This document shows, one piece after another, positions 9,456-19,282 of a DNA stretch of 64,000 nt. The number at the start of each line of letters is the position of its first letter. Position 1 is the stretch's first letter. The stretch lies in contig NZ_LT629775.1 of the NCBI RefSeq assembly GCF_900105395.1, positions 124,001 to 188,000 on the forward strand, written 5' to 3'. The DNA comes from Streptomyces sp. TLI_053 (GTDB lineage Bacteria; Actinomycetota; Actinomycetes; Streptomycetales; Streptomycetaceae). A model generated the notes under the pieces. The model did no database searches and was not told the origin of the DNA. It worked only from the letters and a program-made list of their open reading frames with translations. The position numbers and the translations under genes are program-made.

Positions 9456-12400
9456 GTGATGCGGAACCATGGACTGAATCGTTACACCGCGGTGGTGGCT
9501 CTTCTGATAGGCAGTCTCACGGGCTACGGCCTCAACGCGCCGGCCGTGGCTGCGGCCGGGACTGCCGACACCCTGACTCTGTCGGCGCTCACCACCAACG
9601 GCCTGCTGAACCCCCCCGGCATCGACACCCCGAAGCCGCGTCTGGCGTGGGACGTCACCTCGCCCGGCCTAGGGGCCTCCGTCAGCGCCGCTCAGGTACG
9701 TGTCTGGAAGAACACGCCTTCGAACACCGTATGGGACAGTGGAAAGATCACGGCGGCAGGCATCGACTCCGTGGTCTACGACGGACCGGCCCTCGACGGG
9801 CGCAGCCTCTACGGCTGGCAGGTGCGTGTCTACGACGAAGCGGGCGCGGTGACCGGCTGGAGCCCGACCGCCACCTTCGGGACGGCGATGATGTCACCCG
9901 CCGACTGGGGCGACGCGCAGTGGATCACCCATCCCGACTGGAAGACCCCGGGCGGTCCGGGCAACGACCCCGGGCTCCAGCCGGTGACGATCCCCCTCAC
10001 CGGCGGTCCTGCGACCACGCGCTACCTGACGCTCGAGGTGAACGGACTCGGTGCCCCTGTCTCCGGGGACTCGGGCCGCTACCTGCAACTGGCCGAACTC
10101 GAGGCCCGCGACGGTGCCGGCGGCGTGAACGTGGCCAAGGGTGCTGCGGTGACCTCTTCCGAGTCGATCGACAACTGGGGCTGGTCCACGTCGTTCCTGA
10201 CGGACGGCGTCCGTGACAGCGCAACCGCAACCGCGCGGGGGTACTCCTCGCAGCCGCACACCAGTGCCTCCCTCAACCAGCCGATCACCCTGACCGTCGA
10301 CCTCGGCTCCGTCCAGAAGATCGACCGCATCGTTCTCTACCCCCGTAGTGATGCGAGGACCGCCGACGGGAGAAGCCCCAACTTCCCGACCGCGGTCACG
10401 GTGCGGGCTGCCGACTCCACGGCGGGATGGTCGGGCGTCGCGGCCAACGACAACGTGCCCAACCCGGCCTACTCGACCCAGGGCAACCCCTACACCATCG
10501 ACCTGGGCCGGCCCACGACGACCAGCAAGCTGACCCTCGCGGTTCCCGAGGTGAGCGACGTCTACGCGGACACGCCGAACGGCTTCATGCTGCAACTCGC
10601 GGAGGTCGAACTCCTGGACCAGGCGGGCAACAACGTCGCGCGCAGCCGCCCCGTCACGACGAGCGCGGGCCTGGAGGAGTGGGGCTGGGGCCGCGGCCTG
10701 CTGACCGACGGCGTCACCAACACCAACAACGGCCAGGCGCGCGGGTTCACCACCTGGCCGCCGTCCCCCAACCAGGTGCTCACCGCCAACGGCAGCGCCA
10801 GCCCCGCCACGATCACCATCGATCTGGGCGCCGAGAAGACCGTCAGCAAGGTCAAGGTCTACCCGCGCACCGACAAGTCCCAGACGGTCGCAGGCTCCCC
10901 CGCCACCGTCTCCTTCATGAAGAGCTTCCAGCTGACGGCGTTCAAGCCCGTACTGGCGTCGTACGCCAACACCACCCCGCCCCCGGCCCCGCAGCCCCGC
11001 CCCGTCTCGCTGCCGCTGCTGCGCACCGACTTCACCGCGGACAAGGCCGTCAAGAGCGCACGGCTGTACGTCGCGGGCCTGGGCGCCTACGTCGCCTACG
11101 TCAACGACCAGCGGGCAGGTGACGCCCAGCTCGGCTCCCCGTGGTCGAGGTACGACGAGCGGGTCCACTACGACACGATCGACGTGACCAGCGCCGTGAA
11201 GCAGGGGGCCAATGCCATCGGCATCGCGCTCGGCCAGGGCTATTTCGAGGGTGTGCACGACTGGGTGTCCGCCGACAGGCGCGGTGCCTGGGACGGCGTC
11301 CTGCGCACCCGCGCGGTGATGGAGGTCACCTACACCGACGGCACGAGCAAGCTCGTGACGACCGGGCCACAGTGGACCACGGACCTGGGACCCACGCTGC
11401 CCTTCACCGCCAGCACCCCCGACAGCGAAGGCTACGACGCCAGGCTGGAACAGGACGGATGGAGCACCGCGGGCTTCGACGCAGGAAACTGGAAGCCCGC
11501 AGTGACGGTCAACCAGCCCGCGACCGTGCAGCTGCAGGCCTCACCCGTACCCCCGACCCGCGTGAGCGGCACCTTGAACCCGGTCTCGGTGGCCAGCCCG
11601 GCGACGGGCGTGCGCGTCTACGACTTCGGCCAGAACATCGCCGGCAACGCCCGGGTCACCTTCGACCTGCCCGCCGGCACCCAGGTCAACCTCCGGTACG
11701 GGGAGAAGCTGAGCAACGGCCGGGTCGTCGTGGTCCACGGACGCTACCAGGACGACACGTTCACCGACGACGGCAAGGCCGCGGACGCGTGGACGCCCGC
11801 TTTCACCTACAGGGGCTTCCGGTACCTCGAGATCAGCAACCTGCCCGCCGGTGCACCGCAACCGCAGGTCCAGGCCCTGCGCATGCACAACGACCTGACG
11901 AGCGTCGGTACCTTCAGCTCCGGCAACGACACTCTCAACTGGATCCACCAGGCCACCCGGGACACCCTGCTGAACAACGCCGTGCAGGGCGTTCCGACCG
12001 ACGGATCCTATGTGGAGAAGCTGCCGTGGCTGGCGGACGGCGCGCTCATGGAAGAGGCGATGCGGCGCAACTTCGACACCAGTGCCTTCTACGCCAAGTG
12101 GTTCAACGACATCGTCGACAGCCAGGTGAGCAACGGCGACATGCCGATGTTCGCCCCCATCCACGGGGACACGGCCCGCAGCAGCGCGTGGGCCAATGCC
12201 GTCACCGAGACAGCCGTCCTGCTGCTCCAGCACGGCCAGCGCGACGTCGTGGCCGCCCGCTACGACGAGCTGAAGAAGTACGCCGAGTTCGAGTGGAGCC
12301 AGCGGGCCTCGACGCAGGAGATGTGGGGCGACTGGGTCTGCCCTGACACCGACTGCAACAGCGACGACAACAAGGCGTTCGTCGGCAAGGCGTACCGCTA

Positions 12401-13190
12401 CCGCAGCGTCGACCAGTTCGCCGACATCGCCCAGCAGCTGGGCAAGTCGAGCGACGCAGCGCTCTTCGCCGACCGTGCGGAGCAGATGAAGAGCACGTTC
12501 AACAGCTCCTTCTACGACGCGGCCAACCACCTCTACCGGTCCAAGCCGGGCGGAGCCTTCTGGCAGACCAACAACGTGCTTCCGCTGGAATTCGGCCTCG
12601 CGCCGGAAGCGGACACCGCCGCGATCGCCCAGAAGATCAACAACGATGTCCAGTCGCGGGGCAACCACCTGGGCACGGGTGTCCTCGGCACGAAGTACCT
12701 GCTGCGCGTCCTGACCGAGTTCGGTTACGTCGACACCGCGTACGCCGTGGCCTCCTCGACGACGTACCCCAGCTGGGGCTACTGGAAGTCGCTCGGTGCC
12801 ACCTCCCTGTGGGAGGAGTGGGGCGCGTGGTCGAGGTCGCAGGGCCATCCGTTCCTCGGCACGGTCGAGGACTGGCTGCTCATGGACCTGGCCGGTATCG
12901 AGAGCAGTGAGGGCGAGGCGGTCATCAAGCCCCACGTCCCCACCGGGCTTGACCGCGCCTCCTCCTCCCTGGCGACGTCCGGCGGCAGCCTCTCGTCCAG
13001 CTGGAAGGTGTCCGGCAGTGCTCTGACCCTGGATGTCACGATCCCGGTCAGCAGGACGGCACTCGTCCACGTACCCGTCAAGGCGGGACAGAACGTGGTC
13101 GCGCCGACCGGGGCGCAGTTCGTATCCGACGAGCCGGGCTTCAAGGTCTACCGCGTCGCGAGCGGCTCGTACCAGTTCACCGCCCAGTAG
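9456..13190 (+). CDS. Secreted alpha-L-rhamnosidase-like glycoside hydrolase (GH78-type)
   Basis: This 1244-residue secreted enzyme is predicted to release terminal L-rhamnose from glycosides or polysaccharides. A signal peptide covers about residues 1-34 (hydrophobic VVALLIGSLTGYGL, then AVAAAG). The N-terminal rhamnosidase module follows (GIDTPKPRLAWDV). Two discoidin-like (F5/8 type C) carbohydrate-binding segments come next; each has an NWGWSTSFLTDGV- or EWGWGRGLLTDGV-type core. The beta-sandwich and (alpha/alpha)6 catalytic domain fill the second half. The segment near residue 845 (VPTDGSYVEKLPWLADG) corresponds to the conserved acid-bearing loop of GH78, though it departs from the usual form. 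The GTG start is six bases after GGGCGGA. A strong terminator follows, so the gene is probably monocistronic. Confidence 0.88.
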   Translation: MMRNHGLNRYTAVVALLIGSLTGYGLNAPAVAAAGTADTLTLSALTTNGLLNPPGIDTPKPRLAWDVTSPGLGASVSAAQVRVWKNTPSNTVWDSGKITAAGIDSVVYDGPALDGRSLYGWQVRVYDEAGAVTGWSPTATFGTAMMSPADWGDAQWITHPDWKTPGGPGNDPGLQPVTIPLTGGPATTRYLTLEVNGLGAPVSGDSGRYLQLAELEARDGAGGVNVAKGAAVTSSESIDNWGWSTSFLTDGVRDSATATARGYSSQPHTSASLNQPITLTVDLGSVQKIDRIVLYPRSDARTADGRSPNFPTAVTVRAADSTAGWSGVAANDNVPNPAYSTQGNPYTIDLGRPTTTSKLTLAVPEVSDVYADTPNGFMLQLAEVELLDQAGNNVARSRPVTTSAGLEEWGWGRGLLTDGVTNTNNGQARGFTTWPPSPNQVLTANGSASPATITIDLGAEKTVSKVKVYPRTDKSQTVAGSPATVSFMKSFQLTAFKPVLASYANTTPPPAPQPRPVSLPLLRTDFTADKAVKSARLYVAGLGAYVAYVNDQRAGDAQLGSPWSRYDERVHYDTIDVTSAVKQGANAIGIALGQGYFEGVHDWVSADRRGAWDGVLRTRAVMEVTYTDGTSKLVTTGPQWTTDLGPTLPFTASTPDSEGYDARLEQDGWSTAGFDAGNWKPAVTVNQPATVQLQASPVPPTRVSGTLNPVSVASPATGVRVYDFGQNIAGNARVTFDLPAGTQVNLRYGEKLSNGRVVVVHGRYQDDTFTDDGKAADAWTPAFTYRGFRYLEISNLPAGAPQPQVQALRMHNDLTSVGTFSSGNDTLNWIHQATRDTLLNNAVQGVPTDGSYVEKLPWLADGALMEEAMRRNFDTSAFYAKWFNDIVDSQVSNGDMPMFAPIHGDTARSSAWANAVTETAVLLLQHGQRDVVAARYDELKKYAEFEWSQRASTQEMWGDWVCPDTDCNSDDNKAFVGKAYRYRSVDQFADIAQQLGKSSDAALFADRAEQMKSTFNSSFYDAANHLYRSKPGGAFWQTNNVLPLEFGLAPEADTAAIAQKINNDVQSRGNHLGTGVLGTKYLLRVLTEFGYVDTAYAVASSTTYPSWGYWKSLGATSLWEEWGAWSRSQGHPFLGTVEDWLLMDLAGIESSEGEAVIKPHVPTGLDRASSSLATSGGSLSSSWKVSGSALTLDVTIPVSRTALVHVPVKAGQNVVAPTGAQFVSDEPGFKVYRVASGSYQFTAQ

Positions 13191-13224
13191 CGCCGGCACG
13201 GAGCCACCCGCTCCAGCCGTCCAC

Positions 13225-13258
13225 GGCCCCGGTCACCAGTCTCCTGGTGACCGGGGCC
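13225..13258 (+). terminator. Strong hairpin terminator after the rhamnosidase gene
   Basis: A perfect 15-bp stem (GGCCCCGGTCACCAG and its complement) with a TCTC loop starts 35 bp after the rhamnosidase stop. There is no T-tract, as is common in Streptomyces terminators. Confidence 0.85.
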
Positions 13259-13779
13259 GGTCCATGTCCGCGAGGAACACCCGCCCCGCCGGACCGAGCC
13301 GGACCACGGGCCTCCCCGCTCCAACACGGCCGAGAGCGGACGAGGAGACACCGCCGAGCAGACGTTGGCCCGGACACAGGGGGCCGAGGCACCACGCAGG
13401 TGTCCGCTCCGGGCCCGGACCGGTGGCGGCTCCGGAAGCCGTCGGGACCGCCGTACGGCGTAAGACCCGTGAAGCGGTTCGCGCAGGCGAGCGGCGCCGC
13501 GGCGACTGTGATGCGCACTCCCGGGGGCAGCGGCGAACGGGCCAGGGCCCATCGATCGTGGCGGCGCCGACCCGCAGGACCGGGTCATGCCGACTCGGCC
13601 GAGGACGGGGCCGCCCGACAACGGTGGAGCGCGATGTCCGTGCGGACCCGGCCGAAGGCCCGGTCGGGGAAAGCGGCACATCGGCAGGCACTCCCCCTTC
13701 CCCGGCCGGAACGCTGCCTCCCCGAGACTCGCAGCAGGAATCCCTGGTCCCGGCCCAATCGGTGATACAGCCCGGGCAC
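13259..13779. other. Non-coding spacer before the glycine-rich gene pair
   Basis: I see no gene here. The open frames have no family resemblance and no ribosome-binding sites. The promoter of the first glycine-rich gene probably lies at its right end, where similarity to the second copy begins. Confidence 0.45.
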
Positions 13780-13882
13780 TGTCACTCGTTCGGCTCCTGT
13801 CGCACCGCGAGGAGTACCAGCTTTCATGACAGGGCGAGACCGGCTCGCGGCCTGCCGTGAAGGAAGAAGGGAAACCCGAGCA

Positions 13883-14836
13883 ATGCCCCGTCCCCTTTTG
13901 TCAAAGCGCTGGCTCGGCGGTACCGCAGTGGCAGTGGCGCTGTGCACGACGGTCGCCCCGGGAAGCAGCGCCAACGCCGCTCCGGCCGCCGCTGTCGGCA
14001 CGACGACGACGTACGGTCAGCCCGGGGTGTACACACTCACCATTCCGGCGAGCACCAGTCCACTTCTGACGCGTGTCCGGTTGACGGTCGTCACGGTCGG
14101 TGCGGGCGGGGGCGGCGGCTCCAGCGGGTTCAGCAGCACCAGCACCATCCTGCGCTCCGGCGGCGGGGGCGGCGGTGCCGGCGGCCTGGCCCTGTGCGAG
14201 AAGACCGTCACCGCCGCCTCCGCCACCACCCTTCGCATCACCGTGGGCGCCGGAGGCGGCGCAGGTACCACCACCGGCGGACAGGGGGGTGCGAGCGGGA
14301 GCGATCCCGATGCGTCCGGCAGAACGGGAGCAACCCGCACAGAAGGCTTCGATCGCGGCGGTGGCGGCGGTGCCGGCGGGAGCTCCGTGACCAACCTGAC
14401 CCCCGGCGGTAGCTACGGCGGGATCCTCGCCAGCTCCGGCGGCGGCGGCGGGGGTGCGAGTGGTGTGGTGTACGGACTCGGCGACTCCTGGGGCGGTGCC
14501 AGGGGCGGCCTCGGCGGATCCCCGAGAAACGGTTCCGCCGGACAGCCGGACGTCAGCGACGGTCAAGGGAACGAGGGCGGGGGCGGTGGAGGCGGCGCGG
14601 GAGGCACCTGCGAGTTCGCCAACGACGGGCTCTCCGCCTACGGCGGCGCAGGCGGCAACGGGACTACCAGGGGTGGCGGTGGCGGTACCCCCGGCGGGCT
14701 GCCCGGAGTAGCACTGCCTTCCGGCACCGGCGCCGGCGGCAACGGCGGAACCCAGACCACCCAGACCGCCCCCGTCACCTCAGGAAGTCGCGGGGGAAAC
14801 GGCTACGTCTCCGTCACCTGGCTTCCGGTCCCGTAA
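13883..14836 (+). CDS. Secreted glycine-rich protein, copy A
   Basis: This 317-residue exported protein has no recognised catalytic domain. A signal peptide (SKRWLGGTAVAVALCTTV, then SANAAPA) is followed by a short beta-type segment (YGQPGVYTLTIPAS) and then by long glycine-rich runs (GAGGGGGSSGF, GGGGGGAGG). There are a few Cys (LALCEKTV, GGTCEFAND). The conserved end is GYVSVTWLPVP. The pattern resembles glycine-rich surface or adhesive proteins. An ATG 57 bp upstream is in frame, but I chose 13883 because the signal peptide begins there and an AGGAAGAAGG site precedes it. The paralogue of identical length is 1.77 kb downstream. Its function is unknown. Confidence 0.75.
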   Translation: MPRPLLSKRWLGGTAVAVALCTTVAPGSSANAAPAAAVGTTTTYGQPGVYTLTIPASTSPLLTRVRLTVVTVGAGGGGGSSGFSSTSTILRSGGGGGGAGGLALCEKTVTAASATTLRITVGAGGGAGTTTGGQGGASGSDPDASGRTGATRTEGFDRGGGGGAGGSSVTNLTPGGSYGGILASSGGGGGGASGVVYGLGDSWGGARGGLGGSPRNGSAGQPDVSDGQGNEGGGGGGGAGGTCEFANDGLSAYGGAGGNGTTRGGGGGTPGGLPGVALPSGTGAGGNGGTQTTQTAPVTSGSRGGNGYVSVTWLPVP

Positions 14837-14929
14837 CGAATCGGACAACATCCGACCGAGCACCCGCTGCGGCAACCATCCGACAGGACCTGTCCGCCAA
14901 GACGCGGCCGAGCCGGCCCTCTGCGGCCC

Positions 14930-14962
14930 GTGGCCCCGGCGCTCTACCAGCGCCGGGGCCAC
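14930..14962 (+). terminator. Hairpin terminator after glycine-rich gene A
   Basis: A 14-bp stem (GTGGCCCCGGCGCT and its complement) with a CTACC loop lies about 95 bp after the stop codon. The identical hairpin follows the paralogue. Confidence 0.8.
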
Positions 14963-15547
14963 GACTCGACCTGGCCGAGCAGGCGGTGAGGTCGACATCG
15001 TCCCGCAGCGGACCTGGCTGGCCTCGTGGTCCGGGCAAGGCGCCGGTGGGCGGTGAGCCAAGAAACTGATGACGTTGAGGGCCATGGCTTCGAAGCGGCC
15101 GGGACAACTTCACAGCCACAACGGCGCCGTGCTGATCGGGCGGGCCGTCCGCAGGTCTACCCGAGGGCCTACCGGCAGGGCCGACGGGCTCGGGTGCCCG
15201 GGGCCCGCCGACCGTCCCGCTGGCGCACGAAGTACCCCGGTCGGGTGCGAAGTCCGCAATGGCGAGTGCAGTCCCATCAGCAACGCGCTTCACCAGCGCC
15301 TCGGCTCCCGGCCCGTCACGGGCTTCATGAGCTGTCGCCTCTGCGCGATGCAACCTTGACGTGCCGCAGTACCGTGGTGGCCCGGCCGTCGCATGCCGAG
15401 CCGGGAGGACACCACTGTGGGACGCAGGAGGCCGGGCAAGCCGCGCCGGAAGCGCGCATCCCGAGTCGGCCCCAACCCCGTCGCGGAGAGGCTCGCAGCC
15501 CACGTCCCGCGAACCCCGCTGCCGTCCCGGCCTGGGCACTGACAGGG
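14963..15547. other. Spacer between the glycine-rich paralogues
   Basis: No supported gene is present. The segment 15258-15455 is similar to 17560-17755 and looks like a decayed repeated fragment. The frames on both strands are broken and resemble no family I recognise. Confidence 0.4.
15258..15455. repeat. Dispersed 0.2-kb repeat, copy 1 (partner at 17560-17755)
   Basis: The two segments share long near-identical blocks, such as CCAGCGCCTCGGCTCCCGGC and ATGCAACCTTGACGTGCCGC. Neither carries an intact gene. They may be ends of a lost mobile element or remnants of an older duplication. Confidence 0.6.
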
Positions 15548-15656
15548 CCCGCACGCTGTCACTCGTTCGGGTCTGTCGTGGCGTGAGGAACGTCAGCTTT
15601 CATGGCAGGACGAAGCCGGCTCGCGGCTGCCGTGGAGAAGAAGGGATACCCGAGCA

Positions 15657-16610
15657 ATGCCCCGTCCCCGTATGTCAAAGCGCTGGTTCAGTGGTGCCGC
15701 AGTGGCAGTCGTCCTGTGCACGACGGCCACACCCGTGAGCATTGCCAGTGCCGCTCAGGCAGAAGCCGCTGCCGGCACCAGGACGTACGCCCAGCCCGGT
15801 GTGTACACGCTCTCCATCCCGGCGAGCACCGATCCGCTCCTGAGGCATGTGCAGCTGACGCTCACCACGGTCGGTGCGGGCGGGGGCGGCGGCTCCAGCG
15901 GGTTCAACAGCACCAATCCGCTCTACCGCTCCGGCGGCGGAGGCGGCGGTGCCGGCGGCCTGGCCCTGTGCGAGAAGACGGTCACCGCCTCCTCCGCCAC
16001 CACCCTTCGCATCACCGTGGGCGCCGGAGGCGGCGCAGGTACCACCACCGGCGGACAGGGGGGCGCGAGCGGGAGCGATCCCGATGCGTCCGGCAAGGCA
16101 GGAGCAACCCGCACGGAAGGCTTCTCCCGCGGCGGCGGCGGCGGTGCCGGCGGGAGCTCCGTGACCAACCTGACCCCCGGCGGCGGCTACGGCGGAATCC
16201 TGGCCAGCTCCGGCGGCGGCGGCGGGGGCGCAAGTGGCTCCGTACGCGGATCGACCTCGTCCGGTGGCGGCGCCTGGGGCGGCATCGGCGGATCACCGAG
16301 AAACGGTTCCGCCGGACGACCCGACATCGGAAACGGTCAAGGAACCGATGGCGGGGGCGGTGGAGGCGGCGCGGGAGGCACCTGCGAGTTCACCAACGAC
16401 GGGCTCTCCGCCTACGGAGGCGCGGGCAGCAACGGCGGCACTACAGGTGGCGGTGGCGGTACCCCCGGCGGGCTGCCTGGAGTAGCACTGCCTTCCGGCA
16501 CCGGCGCCGGCGGCTACGGCGGAACCCAGACCACCCAGACCGCCCCCGTCACCTCAGGAACCCGCGGGGGGAACGGCTACGTCTCCGTCACCTGGCTTCC
16601 GGTCCCGTAA
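15657..16610 (+). CDS. Secreted glycine-rich protein, copy B
   Basis: This is the paralogue of copy A and also 317 residues long. It has the same layout: signal peptide (SKRWFSGAAVAVVLCTTA), PGVYTLSIPAS segment, glycine-rich body and C-terminus GYVSVTWLPVP. Most differences lie in the signal peptide, the first 60 mature residues and a central loop (SVRGSTSSGGGAWGG against VVYGLGDSWGGARGG). The Gly-rich core and the end are nearly identical, as in recent duplication or gene conversion. The AGAAGGGATA region upstream serves as ribosome-binding site. Its function is unknown. Confidence 0.75.
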   Translation: MPRPRMSKRWFSGAAVAVVLCTTATPVSIASAAQAEAAAGTRTYAQPGVYTLSIPASTDPLLRHVQLTLTTVGAGGGGGSSGFNSTNPLYRSGGGGGGAGGLALCEKTVTASSATTLRITVGAGGGAGTTTGGQGGASGSDPDASGKAGATRTEGFSRGGGGGAGGSSVTNLTPGGGYGGILASSGGGGGGASGSVRGSTSSGGGAWGGIGGSPRNGSAGRPDIGNGQGTDGGGGGGGAGGTCEFTNDGLSAYGGAGSNGGTTGGGGGTPGGLPGVALPSGTGAGGYGGTQTTQTAPVTSGTRGGNGYVSVTWLPVP

Positions 16611-16703
16611 CGAATCGGACAACATCCGACCGAGCACCCGCCGCGGCAACCATCCGACAGGACCTGTCTGCCAAGACGCGGCCGAGCCGGCCCTCTGCGG
16701 CCC

Positions 16704-16736
16704 GTGGCCCCGGCGCTCTACCAGCGCCGGGGCCAC
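16704..16736 (+). terminator. Hairpin terminator after glycine-rich gene B
   Basis: The hairpin is identical to that at 14930-14962: a 14-bp GC stem with a CTACC loop. Confidence 0.8.
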
Positions 16737-18178
16737 GACTCGACCTGGCCGAACGAGCCCGGTGACGCCGGCAAGAGAAGGAACAGGCGCTGGGCTGGAT
16801 CAGGGGTGTCTGCACCTCAGTACGCGAGCACGGAAGCCTCGGCATCCCGACCCTTTCACCCTGTCCGTTCGGTGACGTGCGGGGCACCGATCACAGCGTC
16901 CGGGCCGTCGGCCGCGATCAGGATCCTGTGGGCCTCCCGCACCACCCCCGTGACACGTTGTTCGGCCGGTCAGCGGGACGCCGCCCACCAGTAGGTCTTC
17001 ACGGTGCTGCCCGACAGACCGATGTCCTCCACGGGGACCCGCAGGAACTCCTCCAGCGGCACGCCGTCCTCGCCCACAGGCTGACAGCCGGCCGACACCG
17101 CTTCCACGTGACGCAGGCTCGACGCGACCAACTCGTGGCGGCGGCCTGCGGCCACACTCCCAATCGGCGACACGGACACGGCGGATCACCACCCACCAGC
17201 AGAACGACGACGCCGGCCTGTCGTCGGCAAGAAGCACACTCCACCCTGCCACTACCGCCACAGTCCGCCGCCATCAGCACCGATCACCAGGGGCGACCGG
17301 AAGATCGTCGACGGACACGACGACTGTCAACGCACGACCTACCGCCGCAGAGGCACCGTCGGACCGCGACCGAACCTGGTCGATAGTTCCAACTCGCAAT
17401 AGGAGTAGATGGATTGAAAGAAACCTCTCCTTGTCGCTCAACGTCCGGATTTGACAGACCGTCCCGGCGATCACTCGTCCGGGTGCTCCCGGGACGGCAG
17501 TGCGGCCTTCGCATGATCGTGAACTCGACCAAGAGGTAGAGGACTTGATGCAAAGGCCGCAGTGGTGGATGCAACCCCATCGCGCCCTACCAGCGCCTCG
17601 GCTCCCGGCCCGTCGCGGACTTCATGAGCTGTCGGCTCTGCGCGATGCAACCTTGACGTGCCGCAGTGCCGTGGTGGCCCGGCCGTCGCATGCTGAGCCG
17701 GAGGACACCGCTGTGGGACGCAGGAGGCCGGGCAAGCCGCGCCGGGAGCGCGCAGCGGTTGAGTGCACACTGCAGCAGTTCCAGCCTCGGCTACGACCAG
17801 TGGATGGCCCCGGTCGCCGGACTCGGCCCAGGGCGCGTCGGCGTCGATCCCGCTCTCTCGCCGCAGGCCGCCGACCTGATGCGTCGTCTTGCCCGGTTCC
17901 GGTCCTCGTACGGGTCGAAGATCCCGCTGCGGACGGTGCGGCTCGACCTCGCCTTCGAGGTCGGCGTCCTGAGGCTGTGCCAGCAGGACGGCACGGTCAC
18001 TCGCACAGCCTCACCATCGGCGCGCTTCGCCGTGCCGGCGTCCGCCGTATCGCCGCCGTACGACGCAACGCATGGAGCCCGAGACGATCGCTCGGCCTTC
18101 TCGGGTTCCCGTGACCGCGAACGGGGCGCTCTGCGTCTTGATTTCCGAACGACAGGGCAAAGTCTCCGCAAAAAGACT
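16737..18178. other. Degenerate region between the glycine-rich genes and the terpenoid operon
   Basis: No intact gene is supported over about 1.4 kb. It includes the second copy of the 0.2-kb repeat (17560-17755). Around 16970-17280 there are short protein-like minus-strand frames interrupted by shifts, which may be a decayed gene. A locally AT-richer patch is at about 17395-17460. This looks like a scar zone between older modules. Confidence 0.4.
17560..17755. repeat. Dispersed 0.2-kb repeat, copy 2
   Basis: This is the partner of 15258-15455 in the same orientation, with scattered substitutions and small gaps. Confidence 0.6.
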
Positions 18179-19192
18179 TCACTCAGGCGCAGCGACAGCC
18201 AGGACTTGACCGTCGCGGATCTTGATGAAAGCGGGCCCCGACCCCTCCCAGGTCGAGTTCGGCGAGAATTTATAACGGCCCGATGTTGCGTGATAGAAAG
18301 CAACTCCCGTTATCACATATTCGAATGCTTCAAGATACGAAGCAGCACCCTCGAGTTGCCCGACCGGCGATGACAAAATCGCGATCCTCTGGCTCAGGAA
18401 GCGATTTCTGAGCCGAGCGATCCGGTCACAGACCAGATCCACCGCCTGCTGCAGGGTGATCTGTCGGTCGCGCATGGTCATGATGATGGCGTTGCGGGAC
18501 TCGTCCTTGTTGATGACTTCTCCGCCGAGCGAGATCACATCGTTGATCAGGATCGACAGGAGCGTCGCATCCTTGGCTGCTTGCCGGAAGGCTCGGTCCT
18601 TCATCGGCGCGGATACGTCGAGCCCGAGGCAGAATGCCGTCATAGGGAGCGTCACCGGTCCTCCGGCGTTTGCGTAGCGGTCCGCTTCCGAGAATTCTTG
18701 AGGGGGTGCGGGGGCATAGGTGGCCATCCATGTGAGCCACTCCTTCCGCATCAGGGCCGATGTGGCCGCCGGCTCGAAGGAAGCCAGTTCTTCCCATGCG
18801 TCCGCGGTCTCCTTGCCCCACGGCGTGGTTAGCTTTCGCCGTTCCCCCATGCATGCGTAGATGTACTCAATGACCCACGACCTGGTGGCTTCGGCGCCGA
18901 TCACATCGCCGTAGGCATTCGACCCCATGTCGTCCGCGAAAAAGGCGAATGCGTTCATTACGCTGAGGGTCCGGAGGCGGTCGGGCAGCGTGTCCGGCCA
19001 GCAGTAGGAAGTAAAGATTGCCGTTCCGTTGCGCGCGAATGATTCCGCCAGGGCCGCTGGCAGAACCTGTCCGACAATCCGGCTCAGCCAGTCGACGGTG
19101 TACTCGATGGTGATTTCCGACAAGGCGTGTCTCCGGACGGGAGACAGCCCTTCAGTGAGGTTCGGTACGTGGTATTCAAGAGTGTTTTTCAA
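18179..19192 (-). CDS. Class I terpene cyclase (last gene of the mevalonate operon)
   Basis: This cytosolic Mg2+-dependent cyclase ionises a prenyl diphosphate. The aspartate-rich motif is FADDMGSN, the NSE triad is NDVISLGGE, and an RY pair (SGRYKF) is near the C-terminus; all three are signatures of bacterial class I cyclases. I prefer the TTG start at 19192, giving 337 residues, because AAGGAG lies just upstream. An ATG at 19237 is the alternative. The gene ends an operon that makes IPP/DMAPP and carries a long-chain prenyl diphosphate synthase, so C20 (or C25) diphosphate is the likeliest substrate. Its base use is clearly more AT-rich than its neighbours (many AAA, GAA and ATT codons), which suggests separate acquisition. 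Confidence 0.88.
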   Translation of the reverse strand: MKNTLEYHVPNLTEGLSPVRRHALSEITIEYTVDWLSRIVGQVLPAALAESFARNGTAIFTSYCWPDTLPDRLRTLSVMNAFAFFADDMGSNAYGDVIGAEATRSWVIEYIYACMGERRKLTTPWGKETADAWEELASFEPAATSALMRKEWLTWMATYAPAPPQEFSEADRYANAGGPVTLPMTAFCLGLDVSAPMKDRAFRQAAKDATLLSILINDVISLGGEVINKDESRNAIIMTMRDRQITLQQAVDLVCDRIARLRNRFLSQRIAILSSPVGQLEGAASYLEAFEYVITGVAFYHATSGRYKFSPNSTWEGSGPAFIKIRDGQVLAVAAPE

Positions 19193-19282
19193 GAGAACGT
19201 CTCCTTGGTAGAGAATTACCTTTTCGGGGGATGGCATACCTTTAGAGGCGGAAGATCACCTTGCAGGACTCCTGCCGTCGAT

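Larger units (their letters stand above)
13780..14962 (+). repeat. Tandem duplication, copy 1 (upstream region + glycine-rich gene + terminator)
   Basis: This segment is repeated at about 15548-16736. The match begins in the upstream region (CACTGTCACTCGTTCGG-like), covers the whole gene and runs through the downstream hairpin. Promoter, gene and terminator were therefore duplicated together. Confidence 0.85.
15548..16736 (+). repeat. Tandem duplication, copy 2
   Basis: This is the second copy of the promoter-gene-terminator segment at 13780-14962. The copies start about 1.77 kb apart and are separated by unrelated spacer. Confidence 0.85.

Noticed and set aside
11541..13199. A 552-codon minus-strand frame over the rhamnosidase gene
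   Set aside because: This is an antisense shadow. The sense protein has a signal peptide, ordered domains and a ribosome-binding site; the antisense product has none.
17395..17460. ATGGATTGAAAG sequence reminiscent of the end of some CRISPR repeats
   Set aside because: It occurs once, without periodic copies or a leader, and does not match the repeat family of the real arrays.
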